Shown in pieces: positions 26,440-34,669 of a stretch of 64,000 nt of DNA. Origin of the DNA: an uncultured Gammaproteobacteria bacterium (GTDB lineage Bacteria; Pseudomonadota; Gammaproteobacteria; HK1); NCBI GenBank assembly GCA_958295465.1, contig OY282353.1:3959001-4023000 (forward strand). The letters run 5' to 3'. Every line of letters begins with the position of its first letter. Position 1 is the first letter of the stretch. The position numbers and the translations under genes are program-made. Below the pieces are notes generated by a model. That model saw only the letters and a list, made by a program, of their open reading frames with translations. It searched no databases and was not told the origin of the DNA.

Positions 26440-26662
26440 GAGCCCCCGGCGACCGCTGGCGCGGTCGCTTGGCGATTCCGCTACGCGGAATCGCGGGTGC
26501 CCCGGGCTGTACGTCAAGGAAGCCGATGATATACGAACCTCATCCGAGAGCCATCGGCGACCGCTGGTGCGGTCGCTTGGCGATTCCGCTAAGCGGAATC
26601 GCGGGTGCCCCGGGCTGTACGTCGAGGAAGCCGATGACATACGAACCTCACCCGAGAGCCAT
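26425..26662 (+). repeat. 108-bp tandem repeat with two palindromes
   Basis: A 108-bp unit occurs 2.2 times: 26425-26532, 26533-26640 and a partial third from 26641. Each copy begins acgaacctca; in the first copy this is the last six codons of aioB. Each unit holds two stem-loops: gcgaccgc/gcggtcgc (26449-26468) and gcgattccgc/gcggaatcgc (26472-26494). The copies differ at only a few bases. The repeat ends about 10 bp before the aioA start, so aioBA mRNA would carry four stems between the genes. The same two palindromes recur at 41843-41964. Confidence 0.92.
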
Positions 26663-26671
26663 GATCCGCGC

Positions 26672-29158
26672 ATGACCCGCGTGCCCATTCCCCCGGCCGA
26701 CGCCGAGCGTCGCAACACCGTCTGCCAGTTCTGCATCGTCGGGTGCGGCTATCGCGTGCTCAAGTGGCCGGAAGGCCGCGAAGGGGGACCGGCCCCGGGG
26801 GAGAACGCCCTCGGACTCGACCTTCGCGAACCCCTGCCCCCGAATTCCGACTGGATCGCGCCGGCGATGCACCGGATCATCACCGAGCGGGACGGCCGGC
26901 GCTTCCACGTCGCCATCCTTCCCGACGGCAGGTGTTCGGTGAACCACGGCCTGGCCTCCGTTCGGGGCGCGGGTCTGGCGCAGACCCTCTATGCGCCCGA
27001 CCAGGAGACGAAGGCACGGCTCCACGTCCCGATGATCCTCGGGCCGCAACGGCACGAGCGCACGAGCTGGTGGGAGGCCGTCGATCTCGGCAGCCGTGTG
27101 GTGAAGGCGGTGATGGACCGCTGGGGGCCGGACACGGTGGGGATGAAGTTCTTCGACCACGGCGGCGGGGGAGGGGGCTTCGAGAACAACTGGGCGGTCG
27201 GGCGGCTCTTCTTCTCCGGCATCGGCACCCGCACCGCGTCGATCCACAACCGCCCCGCCTACAACAGCGAGGTCCACGCGGCCGGTGACGCGGGGCTCGC
27301 GCCGCTGACCAACGCCTACCTCGACGCCCGGCTCGCGGACACCGTCGTCATCGTCGGCGCGAACCCCTACGAGACCCAGACCAACTACTTCCTCGACCAC
27401 ATGGCGCCGAACCTGCAGGGCGCCACCCTCCGGAGCAAGCAGGCCGCCTTCGGCGCCGAGCCGGTGGAGCCCGGTCGCATGATCGTCATCGACCCGCGCC
27501 GCACCATGACGGTGGCGGCGGCGGAGGCGGCGGGCGGAGCGGACCGGGTGATGCACCTCGACCTCGAACCCGGCACCGACATCGCGCTGCTCAACGCCAT
27601 CGCGCGCGTGATCCTCGACCGACGCTGGCATGACGTCGACTTCCTGCGACGACATTGCGAGTGGCAGACCTTCGAGTCCTACCAGCGCTCCACCCTCCAG
27701 GTCGATCGGCCGGCCGGCGAGGTCGTGGCCCACGCCGCCCGCCGATGCGGGATCGCGCCGGAGCGGATCCGCGAGGCGGCGCGGTGGATCGCGGCCCCGA
27801 AGCCCGGGGGCTTTCGCCGCCGGACCCTGCTGCACTACGAGAAGGGGCTGATCTGGGGACTGAAGAACTACGAGAACATCGCCGCGATCGTCGGGCTCGG
27901 GCTCCTCGCCGGCAACGTCGGCAAGCCGGGGACCGGCATCAGCCGGCTCGGCGGCCACCAGGAAGGCTACGTCAGGCCGCCGTATCCCGGCGGGCGGCCG
28001 GCGCTCAACGTCGATGAATCGGTGCGCCGGGGCGAGGCCAAAGTCTTCTGGGTCGGCGGCTGCAACCCGGTGCTCACCACCTTGCGGGCCGAGGCGATGG
28101 AGCGGGCGCTGAAGCAACGCGGCCGCATCGTCACCGACGCGCTTCATGCCACCCACGGCGCTCCGGTCGGCGAGCGGGTCGCCGCCGTGGTCGAGGCGAT
28201 GAAGCGCGGCGGGATGTTCATCCTGGTCCAGGACATCTACCTCACCGCCACCGCCCGCCATGCGCACCTGGTGCTACCCGCCGCCCAGTGGGGCGAGATG
28301 AACCTCACCTCGATCAACGGTGAGCGGCGGCTGCGTCTCTACGAGCGGTTCATGGACCCGCCGGGAGAGGCGATCCCGGACTGGGCCATCGCCGCACGGT
28401 TTGCGAAACGGCTCCGCGAGCTCTATCTCGACGACCGCAACCCATTGATGGCCAACCGGTTCCTCGATTTCGAGTGGCGGAGCGACGAGGACGTCTTCAT
28501 CCACGCCCGCTACCAGTTCGACGGCGGTGCGAACGATCCGATGGAAGGCTACGCGGGGGTGACCTACGACCTCCTGCGCCGGCTCGGCAACGAGGGGATC
28601 CAGACCCCGGTACGCATGGTGAACCGGGTGCCCTCCGGCACCGTCCGGCTGCACGAGGACGGCCGGTTCTTCACCCCGTCGGGCAAGGCGCGCTTCATCC
28701 CCGCGCCGCTTCCCTGGCCCGGATACGGCGCGGCGTTCGAGGCACAGCGCCGCCGCTACCGGTTCTGGGTCAACAACGGGCGCACGAACCACATCTGGCA
28801 AACCCTCTACCACCACCGTCACGTCCCGTTCTACCGCGATCGGGTGCCCTTGCCGTACATCGAGATGCACCCCGAGGACGCGCGCTCCCTTGGTGTCGAG
28901 CCGGGCGATCTCGTCGAATTGTCCAACGACGTCGGCACGGTCCGGGCCACCGCGTACCCGACGACGGCGGTGAAGCGGGGACATACCTTCATGGTGTTCG
29001 GACAGCCGCGCGGCGCAGCGGGAGACCTCGTGTCGGATCATGTCGATCCGACCACGACGATCCCGTATTACAAAGGCGCGTGGGCCGACATCCGGCGCAT
29101 CGGACCCCAGCCGGGAACGCGACATGTCTCGTTCCGGCCGCAGAACGTGGCGGGCTGA
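26672..29158 (+). CDS. aioA: Arsenite oxidase large subunit (molybdopterin)
   Basis: An 828-residue DMSO-reductase-family enzyme oxidising arsenite to arsenate in the periplasm. The [3Fe-4S] motif is exact for AioA: C18-X2-C21-X3-C25-X70-S96 (CQFCIVGCGY and GLASVRG). The four residues that bind arsenite in Alcaligenes faecalis AioA (H195, E203, R419, H423) have counterparts with the same spacing: H163 and E171 in DHGGGGGGFE, R425 and H429 in RLGGHQEGY. Length is normal. It lacks its own signal and is exported with AioB. No aioXSR regulators or cytochrome c are in the window. The start at 26672 gives the standard N-terminus. Confidence 0.92.
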   Translation: MTRVPIPPADAERRNTVCQFCIVGCGYRVLKWPEGREGGPAPGENALGLDLREPLPPNSDWIAPAMHRIITERDGRRFHVAILPDGRCSVNHGLASVRGAGLAQTLYAPDQETKARLHVPMILGPQRHERTSWWEAVDLGSRVVKAVMDRWGPDTVGMKFFDHGGGGGGFENNWAVGRLFFSGIGTRTASIHNRPAYNSEVHAAGDAGLAPLTNAYLDARLADTVVIVGANPYETQTNYFLDHMAPNLQGATLRSKQAAFGAEPVEPGRMIVIDPRRTMTVAAAEAAGGADRVMHLDLEPGTDIALLNAIARVILDRRWHDVDFLRRHCEWQTFESYQRSTLQVDRPAGEVVAHAARRCGIAPERIREAARWIAAPKPGGFRRRTLLHYEKGLIWGLKNYENIAAIVGLGLLAGNVGKPGTGISRLGGHQEGYVRPPYPGGRPALNVDESVRRGEAKVFWVGGCNPVLTTLRAEAMERALKQRGRIVTDALHATHGAPVGERVAAVVEAMKRGGMFILVQDIYLTATARHAHLVLPAAQWGEMNLTSINGERRLRLYERFMDPPGEAIPDWAIAARFAKRLRELYLDDRNPLMANRFLDFEWRSDEDVFIHARYQFDGGANDPMEGYAGVTYDLLRRLGNEGIQTPVRMVNRVPSGTVRLHEDGRFFTPSGKARFIPAPLPWPGYGAAFEAQRRRYRFWVNNGRTNHIWQTLYHHRHVPFYRDRVPLPYIEMHPEDARSLGVEPGDLVELSNDVGTVRATAYPTTAVKRGHTFMVFGQPRGAAGDLVSDHVDPTTTIPYYKGAWADIRRIGPQPGTRHVSFRPQNVAG

Positions 29159-29308
29159 GGTGAACAGGCCGATTCCGATGGTCAGGGGTGCGCGCGGCAT
29201 GGCGTCATGCCTGCCTGCCGCGGTCTCTCACCCGATTCGGCAAAACCGGGACCGGGGGGGAGGAACGGTCATGAACACAAGAGGTCTGCGCCTTTCCTGG
29301 GGAAGCCG

Positions 29309-30343
29309 GTGCCCATCGTCCTGATCCACCACGGCCAGTCCACCACAATCTCCGAAGCCGTCCCTACTCCCGGCTGTTTCGTCCGCGCGGCCCGGGGGAG
29401 GGCGCTCCTGGCGGTAGCACTCGCCACGGCGGCCGTCGGGCTGGCCAGCCCGGCAGCGCCGGCGGACGAGACGGATTTCCGGGGAGCAGATCTCCGCGGG
29501 CGAAGCTTCGCCGGGCAAGTGCTCGACGGCGCGGTGTTCACCGGCGCAAGTCTCGTCGGCGTCGACCTCCGGGGGGCTTCGCTGAAGGGAGCGGATCTGC
29601 GCGAGGCGTACCTGCGCGAGACGGACGGCCGCGACGCCGATTTCACCGGAGCCGATCTCGGCGGCGCGGATCTCACCCGCGCCCGACTCGATGGGGCGAT
29701 CTTCACGGATGCAAGGCTGCTCCGCACGACCCTCGATTCGGCATCGCTCACGAACGCGTCGATGGGGCGTGCGCTCCTCGCCGGCGCGTCGCTGGTGCGC
29801 GCGGACCTCGAATCCGCGGATCTGGCCGGCGCGCTCCTGAGCGACAGCGACCTCTCGCAGGCAGTGCTGCGGGCCGCGATTCTGGACGGGGCGGAGCTGG
29901 GGGCATCGGGGGCAGGGCACCCGGGCCCGCGCGGAGCGCGGCTGCGGGGCGCGGATCTCGCCGGGGCGAGCCTCGAGGAGGCCGGCCTGGTCAGTGTCGA
30001 CATGGCCGAGGCGGTGCTGGAAGACGCGAACCTGAGCCGCGCCCGGCTGCAGCACGCCGACCTCACGTGGGCTCGCGCGTCCAAGGCGCAGTTCGACGGC
30101 GCCGACCTCGCCTGGGTGCGCGGATACGGAGCCGATTTTACGGCCGCCGGTTTCCGCGAGGCGAACCTCGCATCCGCCCAACTCGTCGGCGCGGACCTGA
30201 GCGGCGCGATCATGCATGGTGCGCGGCTCGAGGAGACGAACCTGGAGCAGGCGGTGTTGACGGGGCTTCATGCCGACGGCGCCCATCTGGCCGGGATCCG
30301 GCTCGGTGCCGCCACCGGTGTACCGGATGCTTTACGTCAATGA
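29309..30343 (+). CDS. Exported pentapeptide-repeat protein
   Basis: A protein of about 344 residues: an N-terminal hydrophobic segment (ALLAVALATAAVGLASPAAP) and then about 270 residues of A(D/N)LxX pentapeptide repeats, for example TDFRGADLRGRSFAGQVLDG, folding as a right-handed quadrilateral beta helix. The start is uncertain: GTG at 29309 follows gggga, while an ATG at 29207 would add 34 poorly conserved residues. The hydrophobic segment suggests export or a membrane anchor. Some pentapeptide proteins mimic DNA and protect gyrase; an exported one must do something else, so function is unknown. It lies between aioA and the aquaglyceroporin on the same strand. Confidence 0.8.
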   Translation: MPIVLIHHGQSTTISEAVPTPGCFVRAARGRALLAVALATAAVGLASPAAPADETDFRGADLRGRSFAGQVLDGAVFTGASLVGVDLRGASLKGADLREAYLRETDGRDADFTGADLGGADLTRARLDGAIFTDARLLRTTLDSASLTNASMGRALLAGASLVRADLESADLAGALLSDSDLSQAVLRAAILDGAELGASGAGHPGPRGARLRGADLAGASLEEAGLVSVDMAEAVLEDANLSRARLQHADLTWARASKAQFDGADLAWVRGYGADFTAAGFREANLASAQLVGADLSGAIMHGARLEETNLEQAVLTGLHADGAHLAGIRLGAATGVPDALRQ

Positions 30344-30626
30344 GACCGGGCCGGGTTCCGGTAGCGAGAACCGGCGGAGCGTGGATTGGTTCAAGCTTCC
30401 TGCGCCCTCCGTATGCGCTGCCCCGACCAGGAAGCACCATGACGACAGCCGCGGATCCTGTCGTGACGAGGTTCGGTAACGCCCCAAAGACCTGCGTCCT
30501 CGACGTGGCGAGCCGTTACGGCAGCCTCGCGGACCGACCTCTCAAGCCTCGCGGCCCTGGAATCGTCCCGCGTCGATGTTGCGTTGAGTTTTCCCGGAAT
30601 CGTCCCGTATCAATGAGGAGAAGAAC

Positions 30627-31535
30627 TTGAGCGAGAGCAGCACACCTGCCTCCGGCGATGCCACGGCCGAAGCAGAGACCGAGGCCGGGACCCCTTCGGG
30701 TTTGGCGGCCCTCCCGCTGCCCGGTGCTCTCGCGGGAGAATTCTTCGGAACCTTCGTGCTCGTCTTTTTCGGGGTCGGAGCCGTCAATGCGGCGGTGGTG
30801 ACCGGCGCGCAGGCGGGCCTGTGGCAGGTCGCGGTGGTGTGGGCGGTGGGCGTGAGCCTCGGCATCTACACCGCAGCGGCCCTGTCGGGTGCGCACATCA
30901 ACCCCGCGATCACCGCCGCGGCCGCGGTCTGGGACGGGTTTCCATGGCGGCGGGTCGTGCCGTACTGGGTCGCCCAGACCCTCGGGGCGGCGGCAGCGTC
31001 CATCGTGCTCTACGGCATGTTCTTCGAAGCGATCATCGAGTTCGAGCGACAGCACGGGCTGCTGAGAGGCGGGCCGGGGAGCGAGCTCAGCGCGATGGTG
31101 TTCGGTGAATACTTCCCGAACCCCGCGATCTTCGGCACCGATGAGCAGGCGTGGCGCGTCGTAGGCCCCGTCTCCGCGTTCATGGCGGAGCTGATCGGCA
31201 CCGCGATGCTCGCCTTCCTGGTCTTCGCGGTGACCAGCCCCCGGAACCCCGGGCGCCCGCCGTCCGCCGCCGCTGCGGTGGTCATCGGCATCGGGGTCGC
31301 CGCCATCATCTCCGTCGTCGCTCCGCTGACCCAGGCGGCACTCAACCCCGCCCGCGACTTCGGGCCGCGCGCCGTGTCGTGGTTCCTCGGCTGGGGCGAC
31401 GTCGCCATCCCCGGGCCGCGCGGCGGCTTCTTCACGGTCTACATCCTCGCGCCCATCGCCGGCGCGATCATCGGGGCCGGTGTGTACAAGGCGCTTTCGT
31501 CGCTGCTTCCGGCGGCCCCGAAGAACGGCGGCTGA
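30627..31535 (+). CDS. MIP-family aquaglyceroporin
   Basis: A 302-residue inner-membrane channel with six membrane helices and two half helices. Both NPA boxes are present: GAHINPAITAA and ALNPARDFGPR. The Asp after the second NPAR is typical of glycerol facilitators (GlpF type) rather than strict water channels. The start is TTG at 30627, supported by gaggag seven bases upstream. The first 35 residues are hydrophilic. Aquaglyceroporins pass arsenite as neutral As(OH)3; location 1.5 kb downstream of aioA makes arsenite movement an attractive but unproven role. Glycerol uptake is the main alternative, though no glpK or glpD is near. Confidence 0.88.
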   Translation: MSESSTPASGDATAEAETEAGTPSGLAALPLPGALAGEFFGTFVLVFFGVGAVNAAVVTGAQAGLWQVAVVWAVGVSLGIYTAAALSGAHINPAITAAAAVWDGFPWRRVVPYWVAQTLGAAAASIVLYGMFFEAIIEFERQHGLLRGGPGSELSAMVFGEYFPNPAIFGTDEQAWRVVGPVSAFMAELIGTAMLAFLVFAVTSPRNPGRPPSAAAAVVIGIGVAAIISVVAPLTQAALNPARDFGPRAVSWFLGWGDVAIPGPRGGFFTVYILAPIAGAIIGAGVYKALSSLLPAAPKNGG

Positions 31536-31555
31536 CACGCGTCGCCACGCCCGGG

Positions 31556-31630
31556 CTCGTCGGTTTCCGGGTCGCTGCCTTCGAGCGCGGTCGGGCAGTC
31601 GCGCTGTGAAAGTACTCCTTCGGCATCGGC
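31556..31630 (-). pseudogene. Decayed duplicate of an amidohydrolase segment
   Basis: Bases 31567-31623 (ggtcgctgccttcgagcgcgg ... gtactccttcggc) closely resemble 32027-32078 inside the amidohydrolase gene (ggctcgctgccttcgaccgcgg ... gtactccttcggc), in the same orientation. On the minus strand the duplicate still reads PKEYF but is shifted and short. It is a remnant of a second copy of the gene or of a partial tandem duplication 450 bp apart. Confidence 0.6.
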
Positions 31631-31746
31631 GTTCGAGAAAGAACCGGAGGTAGCCGCGCTCCGAGGCGGGGCGAGGGGAGGGTGGCGCCCACCACCGCCT
31701 GCGCCGCAATCATTTCTTCGGCCACCGGCAGGTCGAGGCGACGCGC

Positions 31747-33003
31747 TCAGGATACGACGGCCTGCGGGCCGGCTCCGGCGCATGCGGTGCTCGTCGCGGA
31801 GGCCGGCCGCCGTGACTCGGCCGCGCATGCCGCCTTGGCGAAATCTCCCTCGTCAAAGCCGTACAGGTGGGCGCCGCCCATCAGGATCTGCGCCGCCGTC
31901 TCGCGCCTGACGTTCGAGAGCAGGTTGCTCGACACGTTCGGGAAGTTGGAATCGAAGTGCGGGTAATCTGTCGAGATGCACATCCGATCGGCGCCGATCA
32001 GACCGGCGGTGGCCTCGATCTCCGGCTCGCTGCCTTCGACCGCGGCCCAGCAGTTGCGCTGAAAGTACTCCTTCGGCGTGAGCGACAGATAGGGGGCGTG
32101 GGAGTCGCGATACTGGGGATAATCCCACTCGATGCGGGTCAGGATTCCGGGCGCCCATGAGTTCTGCGCTTCGAGGAAGCCGACCCGCAGCGTTGGATGG
32201 AACTCGAAGACGCCCGCGATCAGCATCGCGATCAACGCCTGCTGCATCTCGATCCAGTGGCTCGCGACGTGGCGGTAGAACCGGTTCTCACCGTACAGGA
32301 CGTTCATGTGCGAGTACGGCGCACCGGTTCCCTCGTGAAAGCCGAGGGTCACGCCAAGCTCCTCGTGCAGCGCGAAGAGCGGGTTCCAGTAGTTCGAGTG
32401 CCAGAAATGGCCGTTGAGCCGGTTCGGCCGCACGAACGAGCCGACCGCACCCAGCTCGGTCACGCATCGCACGAGCTCCGCGCAGGCCAGGTTGACGTCG
32501 TGCAGCGGCAGCATGGCCACCCACTTCATCCGTTCCGGGCTGTACCGGGTGAACTCGTGGATCCAGTGGTTGTATGCCTGACAGACCGCCAGTGACAGGC
32601 GGGGGTCCATCCCGTCCCGGGCGAGGTAGCTCAGGCCCGCGGTCGGGTACAGGACCGCGATGTCGATCCCCTCGAGCTCCATCCCCATCACTTGCGCTTC
32701 GGGGTCGTAATCGCGCTCGATCGCGAAGTCGAGCCGCCCGCTGTCGGCCATGCGTGAGCCGGACAACGGCTGTGTCGTCGGGATTTTCGGTGGCGGGAGG
32801 GATCGTTTGCGGTGCTGCTGGAGTTCGTGGTCCAGGGTGGTCGGCTGGCCGTCGATCACGATCATGCCGCGCACGGGCCTGCCGTCGGCTCCTACGGGAC
32901 ATACGATTCGACTGCGGAACGCGGGGTCGAGGTAGCGATCGAACAGATCGGGGGGCTCCATCACGTGCATGTCGCAGTCGACGAATCGCAGACCTTCCTT
33001 CAT
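31747..33003 (-). CDS. Amidohydrolase-2 family metal-dependent hydrolase
   Basis: A 418-residue TIM-barrel hydrolase/decarboxylase-like protein. The N-terminal metal motif is DCDMHVMEPPDLF; further conserved parts are YPTAGLSYLARDG, LGFHEGTG and the late acidic site STDYPHFDSNFPN. Members include aminocarboxymuconate-semialdehyde decarboxylase and many uncharacterised hydrolases of aromatic or ring compounds. The start at 33003 has aaggag nine bases ahead; the C-terminal 30 residues (AAESRRPASATSTACAGAG) are low complexity. It stands alone, convergent to the aquaglyceroporin gene. Substrate unknown. Confidence 0.87.
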   Translation of the reverse strand: MKEGLRFVDCDMHVMEPPDLFDRYLDPAFRSRIVCPVGADGRPVRGMIVIDGQPTTLDHELQQHRKRSLPPPKIPTTQPLSGSRMADSGRLDFAIERDYDPEAQVMGMELEGIDIAVLYPTAGLSYLARDGMDPRLSLAVCQAYNHWIHEFTRYSPERMKWVAMLPLHDVNLACAELVRCVTELGAVGSFVRPNRLNGHFWHSNYWNPLFALHEELGVTLGFHEGTGAPYSHMNVLYGENRFYRHVASHWIEMQQALIAMLIAGVFEFHPTLRVGFLEAQNSWAPGILTRIEWDYPQYRDSHAPYLSLTPKEYFQRNCWAAVEGSEPEIEATAGLIGADRMCISTDYPHFDSNFPNVSSNLLSNVRRETAAQILMGGAHLYGFDEGDFAKAACAAESRRPASATSTACAGAGPQAVVS

Positions 33004-33371
33004 GGTCGGGTTCTCCTTATATGTAACATCACTTAATCTGTTGAATTTATGGAAGTATTTTTTTGAGGCAAGAACTGGTCCCCACAACCGGGCGGCGCAA
33101 TGTTTCCTCCGCGACCGCGAGGCGGCATGGCCGCCGTCGTGGCTTGTATCGATGATCTCGGTGTGTGGCTGAACGAACTGCCGGCTGAGCCGGGCTCGCG
33201 TATCGGCGTTCTCATCGTCGCGCCGGGGAAGGTCCGCGCCCGGAACCGAAGCCTGCCACCACGTCTTCCGCCTGGATGGGCCTTCGAGAAATAATGCGCA
33301 TAATCAATATTATGTTAAATTAACATCACACCGATGCCGATTCGGGACAAGTCGGTTTGCTTCATCGGTTG
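33004..33371. other. Intergenic region with AT-rich palindrome
   Basis: No gene is recognised. Two AT-rich patches stand out: about 33010-33065 upstream of the amidohydrolase (probable promoter) and 33290-33330, which contains the perfect palindrome atgttaaattaacat (33312-33326) downstream of the tRNA operon. A 64-codon plus-strand frame at 33100-33294 has no family resemblance. Confidence 0.5.
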
Positions 33372-33683
33372 TGGTGCCCGGGACCGGAATCGAACCGGTA
33401 AGGCCATGCGGGCCGGCGGATTTTACGTACCACCATAGCTTTCGCTACCACGCTCCTTCAGCGTGTTTCGTGGTCTGGACTATCCCTTTGCCATATGCCG
33501 TCCGGCACTTAGGCAGGGGCCGTCTAGTCTCTACACTTTCCCATACGAATCATGGGCTTAGCTCGGGATCGCCATCAGCTCGATCTGTTAAGGGTTCCCC
33601 GAATTTGACCCCTGTGCACCCACGGGTTTCCCCGTGAGGGACCCCGGCGAGTCCGCTGCGTCTGCCAGTTCCGCCACCCGGGC
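33372..33683 (-). tRNA. leuZ: tRNA-Leu(UAA) gene interrupted by a group I intron
   Basis: Exon 1 is 33650-33683 (gcccgggtggcggaactggc at the 5' end) and exon 2 is 33372-33425, with encoded CCA. Joined, the anticodon arm is gcgga-CTTAAAA-tccgc, giving anticodon UAA; the acceptor gcccggg pairs with cccgggc, discriminator A, and there is a long variable arm as expected for Leu. The gene is third after tRNA-Gly and tRNA-Cys, as leuZ is in E. coli glyW-cysT-leuZ. Without splicing the anticodon loop would be interrupted, so tRNA function depends on intron removal. Confidence 0.92.
33426..33649 (-). ncRNA. Group I self-splicing intron in tRNA-Leu(UAA)
   Basis: A 224-nt intron without an open reading frame. 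P1 is clear: exon ggact pairs with intron ggtcc, giving the required U-G at the 5' splice site, and the last intron base is G. A P2 hairpin cacggg-gaaa-cccgtg follows. The conserved core elements are visible: P (aattcggggaaccc), R (gtgtagagactagacgg) and S (aagggatagtcc). A P9 region holds cacgct/agcgtg and gctatgg with GAAA loops. Size and core match the small tRNA introns of subgroup IC3 known from cyanobacterial tRNA-Leu(UAA) and Azoarcus tRNA-Ile. Insertion is within the anticodon loop. Confidence 0.92.
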
Positions 33684-33845
33684 GATGCGCAACGGCAGCA
33701 TAGAGAGGCATCACCGGAATGTAAACGACTCGATTCGGCGGGTAGAAACCGACACAGGGTCATTTCGCGCTACACCGGCGGACGCGGACCGTCCGGCACC
33801 ACGGGTTCGGGGCGGAGCCGGCAGCGTGAAACTGGTTCTGGAGAA

Positions 33846-33919
33846 TGGAGGCTGAGGTCGGAATCGAACCGGCGTACACGGCTTTGCAGGCCGCTGCATG
33901 ACCACTCTGCCACTCAGCC
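33846..33919 (-). tRNA. cysT: tRNA-Cys(GCA)
   Basis: A 74-nt gene with encoded CCA. The acceptor ggctgag pairs with ctcagcc, discriminator U73 is typical of tRNA-Cys, the anticodon arm is gcggc-CTGCAAA-gccgt (anticodon GCA), and the T arm contains ggttcgattcc. It is the middle gene of the Gly-Cys-Leu tRNA operon downstream of pgsA. Confidence 0.95.
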
Positions 33920-33967
33920 TGTAGCGTCGATCGACGACGGTCCACCGTCGTCGATTGGTGACGTGTT

Positions 33968-34043
33968 TGGAGCGGGAAACGAGATTCGAACTCGCGACCC
34001 CAACCTTGGCAAGGTTGTGCTCTACCAACTGAGCTATTCCCGC
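33968..34043 (-). tRNA. glyW: tRNA-Gly(GCC)
   Basis: A 76-nt gene with encoded CCA. The acceptor gcgggaa pairs with ttcccgc, the D arm is agctcagttggtagagc, the anticodon arm gives loop TTGCCAA (anticodon GCC), and the T arm contains gagttcgaatctc. First tRNA gene after pgsA, about 50 bp downstream, as in E. coli glyW. Confidence 0.96.
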
Positions 34044-34093
34044 AGAATCGGTCAGATATTGTAAAAATGGACGACTCGCTGTCAAGCGATCGT

Positions 34094-34669
34094 TCACATC
34101 GGGCGACTGCCGCCGGTGTTTCCCGACGTCATCACCGGCCAGGCCGCACGCAGGTAGACCACCATCGACCAGATCGTGAGCACCGTCGCCAGATAGAGCA
34201 GTACGGTTCCGATCCGGTACACCGGGATCGGGCCAAGGTCGTAGCGGTACAGCATCAGCAACAGAGCGGCCATCTGCGAGACCGTTTTTATCTTCCCAAG
34301 CGTCGCTACGGCCACCGTCGCACGCTGTCCGAGTTCGGCCATGAGTTCTCGCAGCGCGGACACCACGATCTCGCGACTGATGATGATCGCAGCAGGGATT
34401 GCCAGCCACAGCGTCGGGTCGCGTTGGAGCAGGAGGACGAGCGCGACCGCAACCATCAGCTTGTCGGCCACCGGATCGAGAAACGCCCCGAACGTGGAGA
34501 CCTGTGACAGCCGGCGGGCGAGAAAGCCGTCCGCCCAGTCCGTGACCGCGGCAAGGGCGAAGATCGCGGCACACGCCATCGGCGTCCACGAGAACGGAAG
34601 GTAGAAGACGATCACGAGCACCGGCACGAGGAATATGCGGGCCTCCGTGAGCGTATTCGGTACGTTCAT
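34094..34669 (-). CDS. pgsA: CDP-diacylglycerol--glycerol-3-phosphate 3-phosphatidyltransferase
   Basis: A 191-residue inner-membrane enzyme that makes phosphatidylglycerophosphate for PG and cardiolipin. The CDP-alcohol phosphotransferase motif is complete: DWADGFLARRLSQVSTFGAF followed by LDPVADK (D-G-x2-A-R-x8-G-x3-D-x3-D). Four to five membrane helices are visible. Start overlaps the uvrC stop by 4 bp (atga), so the genes are coupled. Synteny with uvrC upstream and tRNA-Gly downstream matches Gammaproteobacteria. Confidence 0.95.
   Translation of the reverse strand: MNVPNTLTEARIFLVPVLVIVFYLPFSWTPMACAAIFALAAVTDWADGFLARRLSQVSTFGAFLDPVADKLMVAVALVLLLQRDPTLWLAIPAAIIISREIVVSALRELMAELGQRATVAVATLGKIKTVSQMAALLLMLYRYDLGPIPVYRIGTVLLYLATVLTIWSMVVYLRAAWPVMTSGNTGGSRPM

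Noticed and set aside
33100..33294. 64-codon plus-strand frame upstream of the tRNA operon end
   Set aside because: No ribosome site, no recognisable sequence and no conservation evidence.
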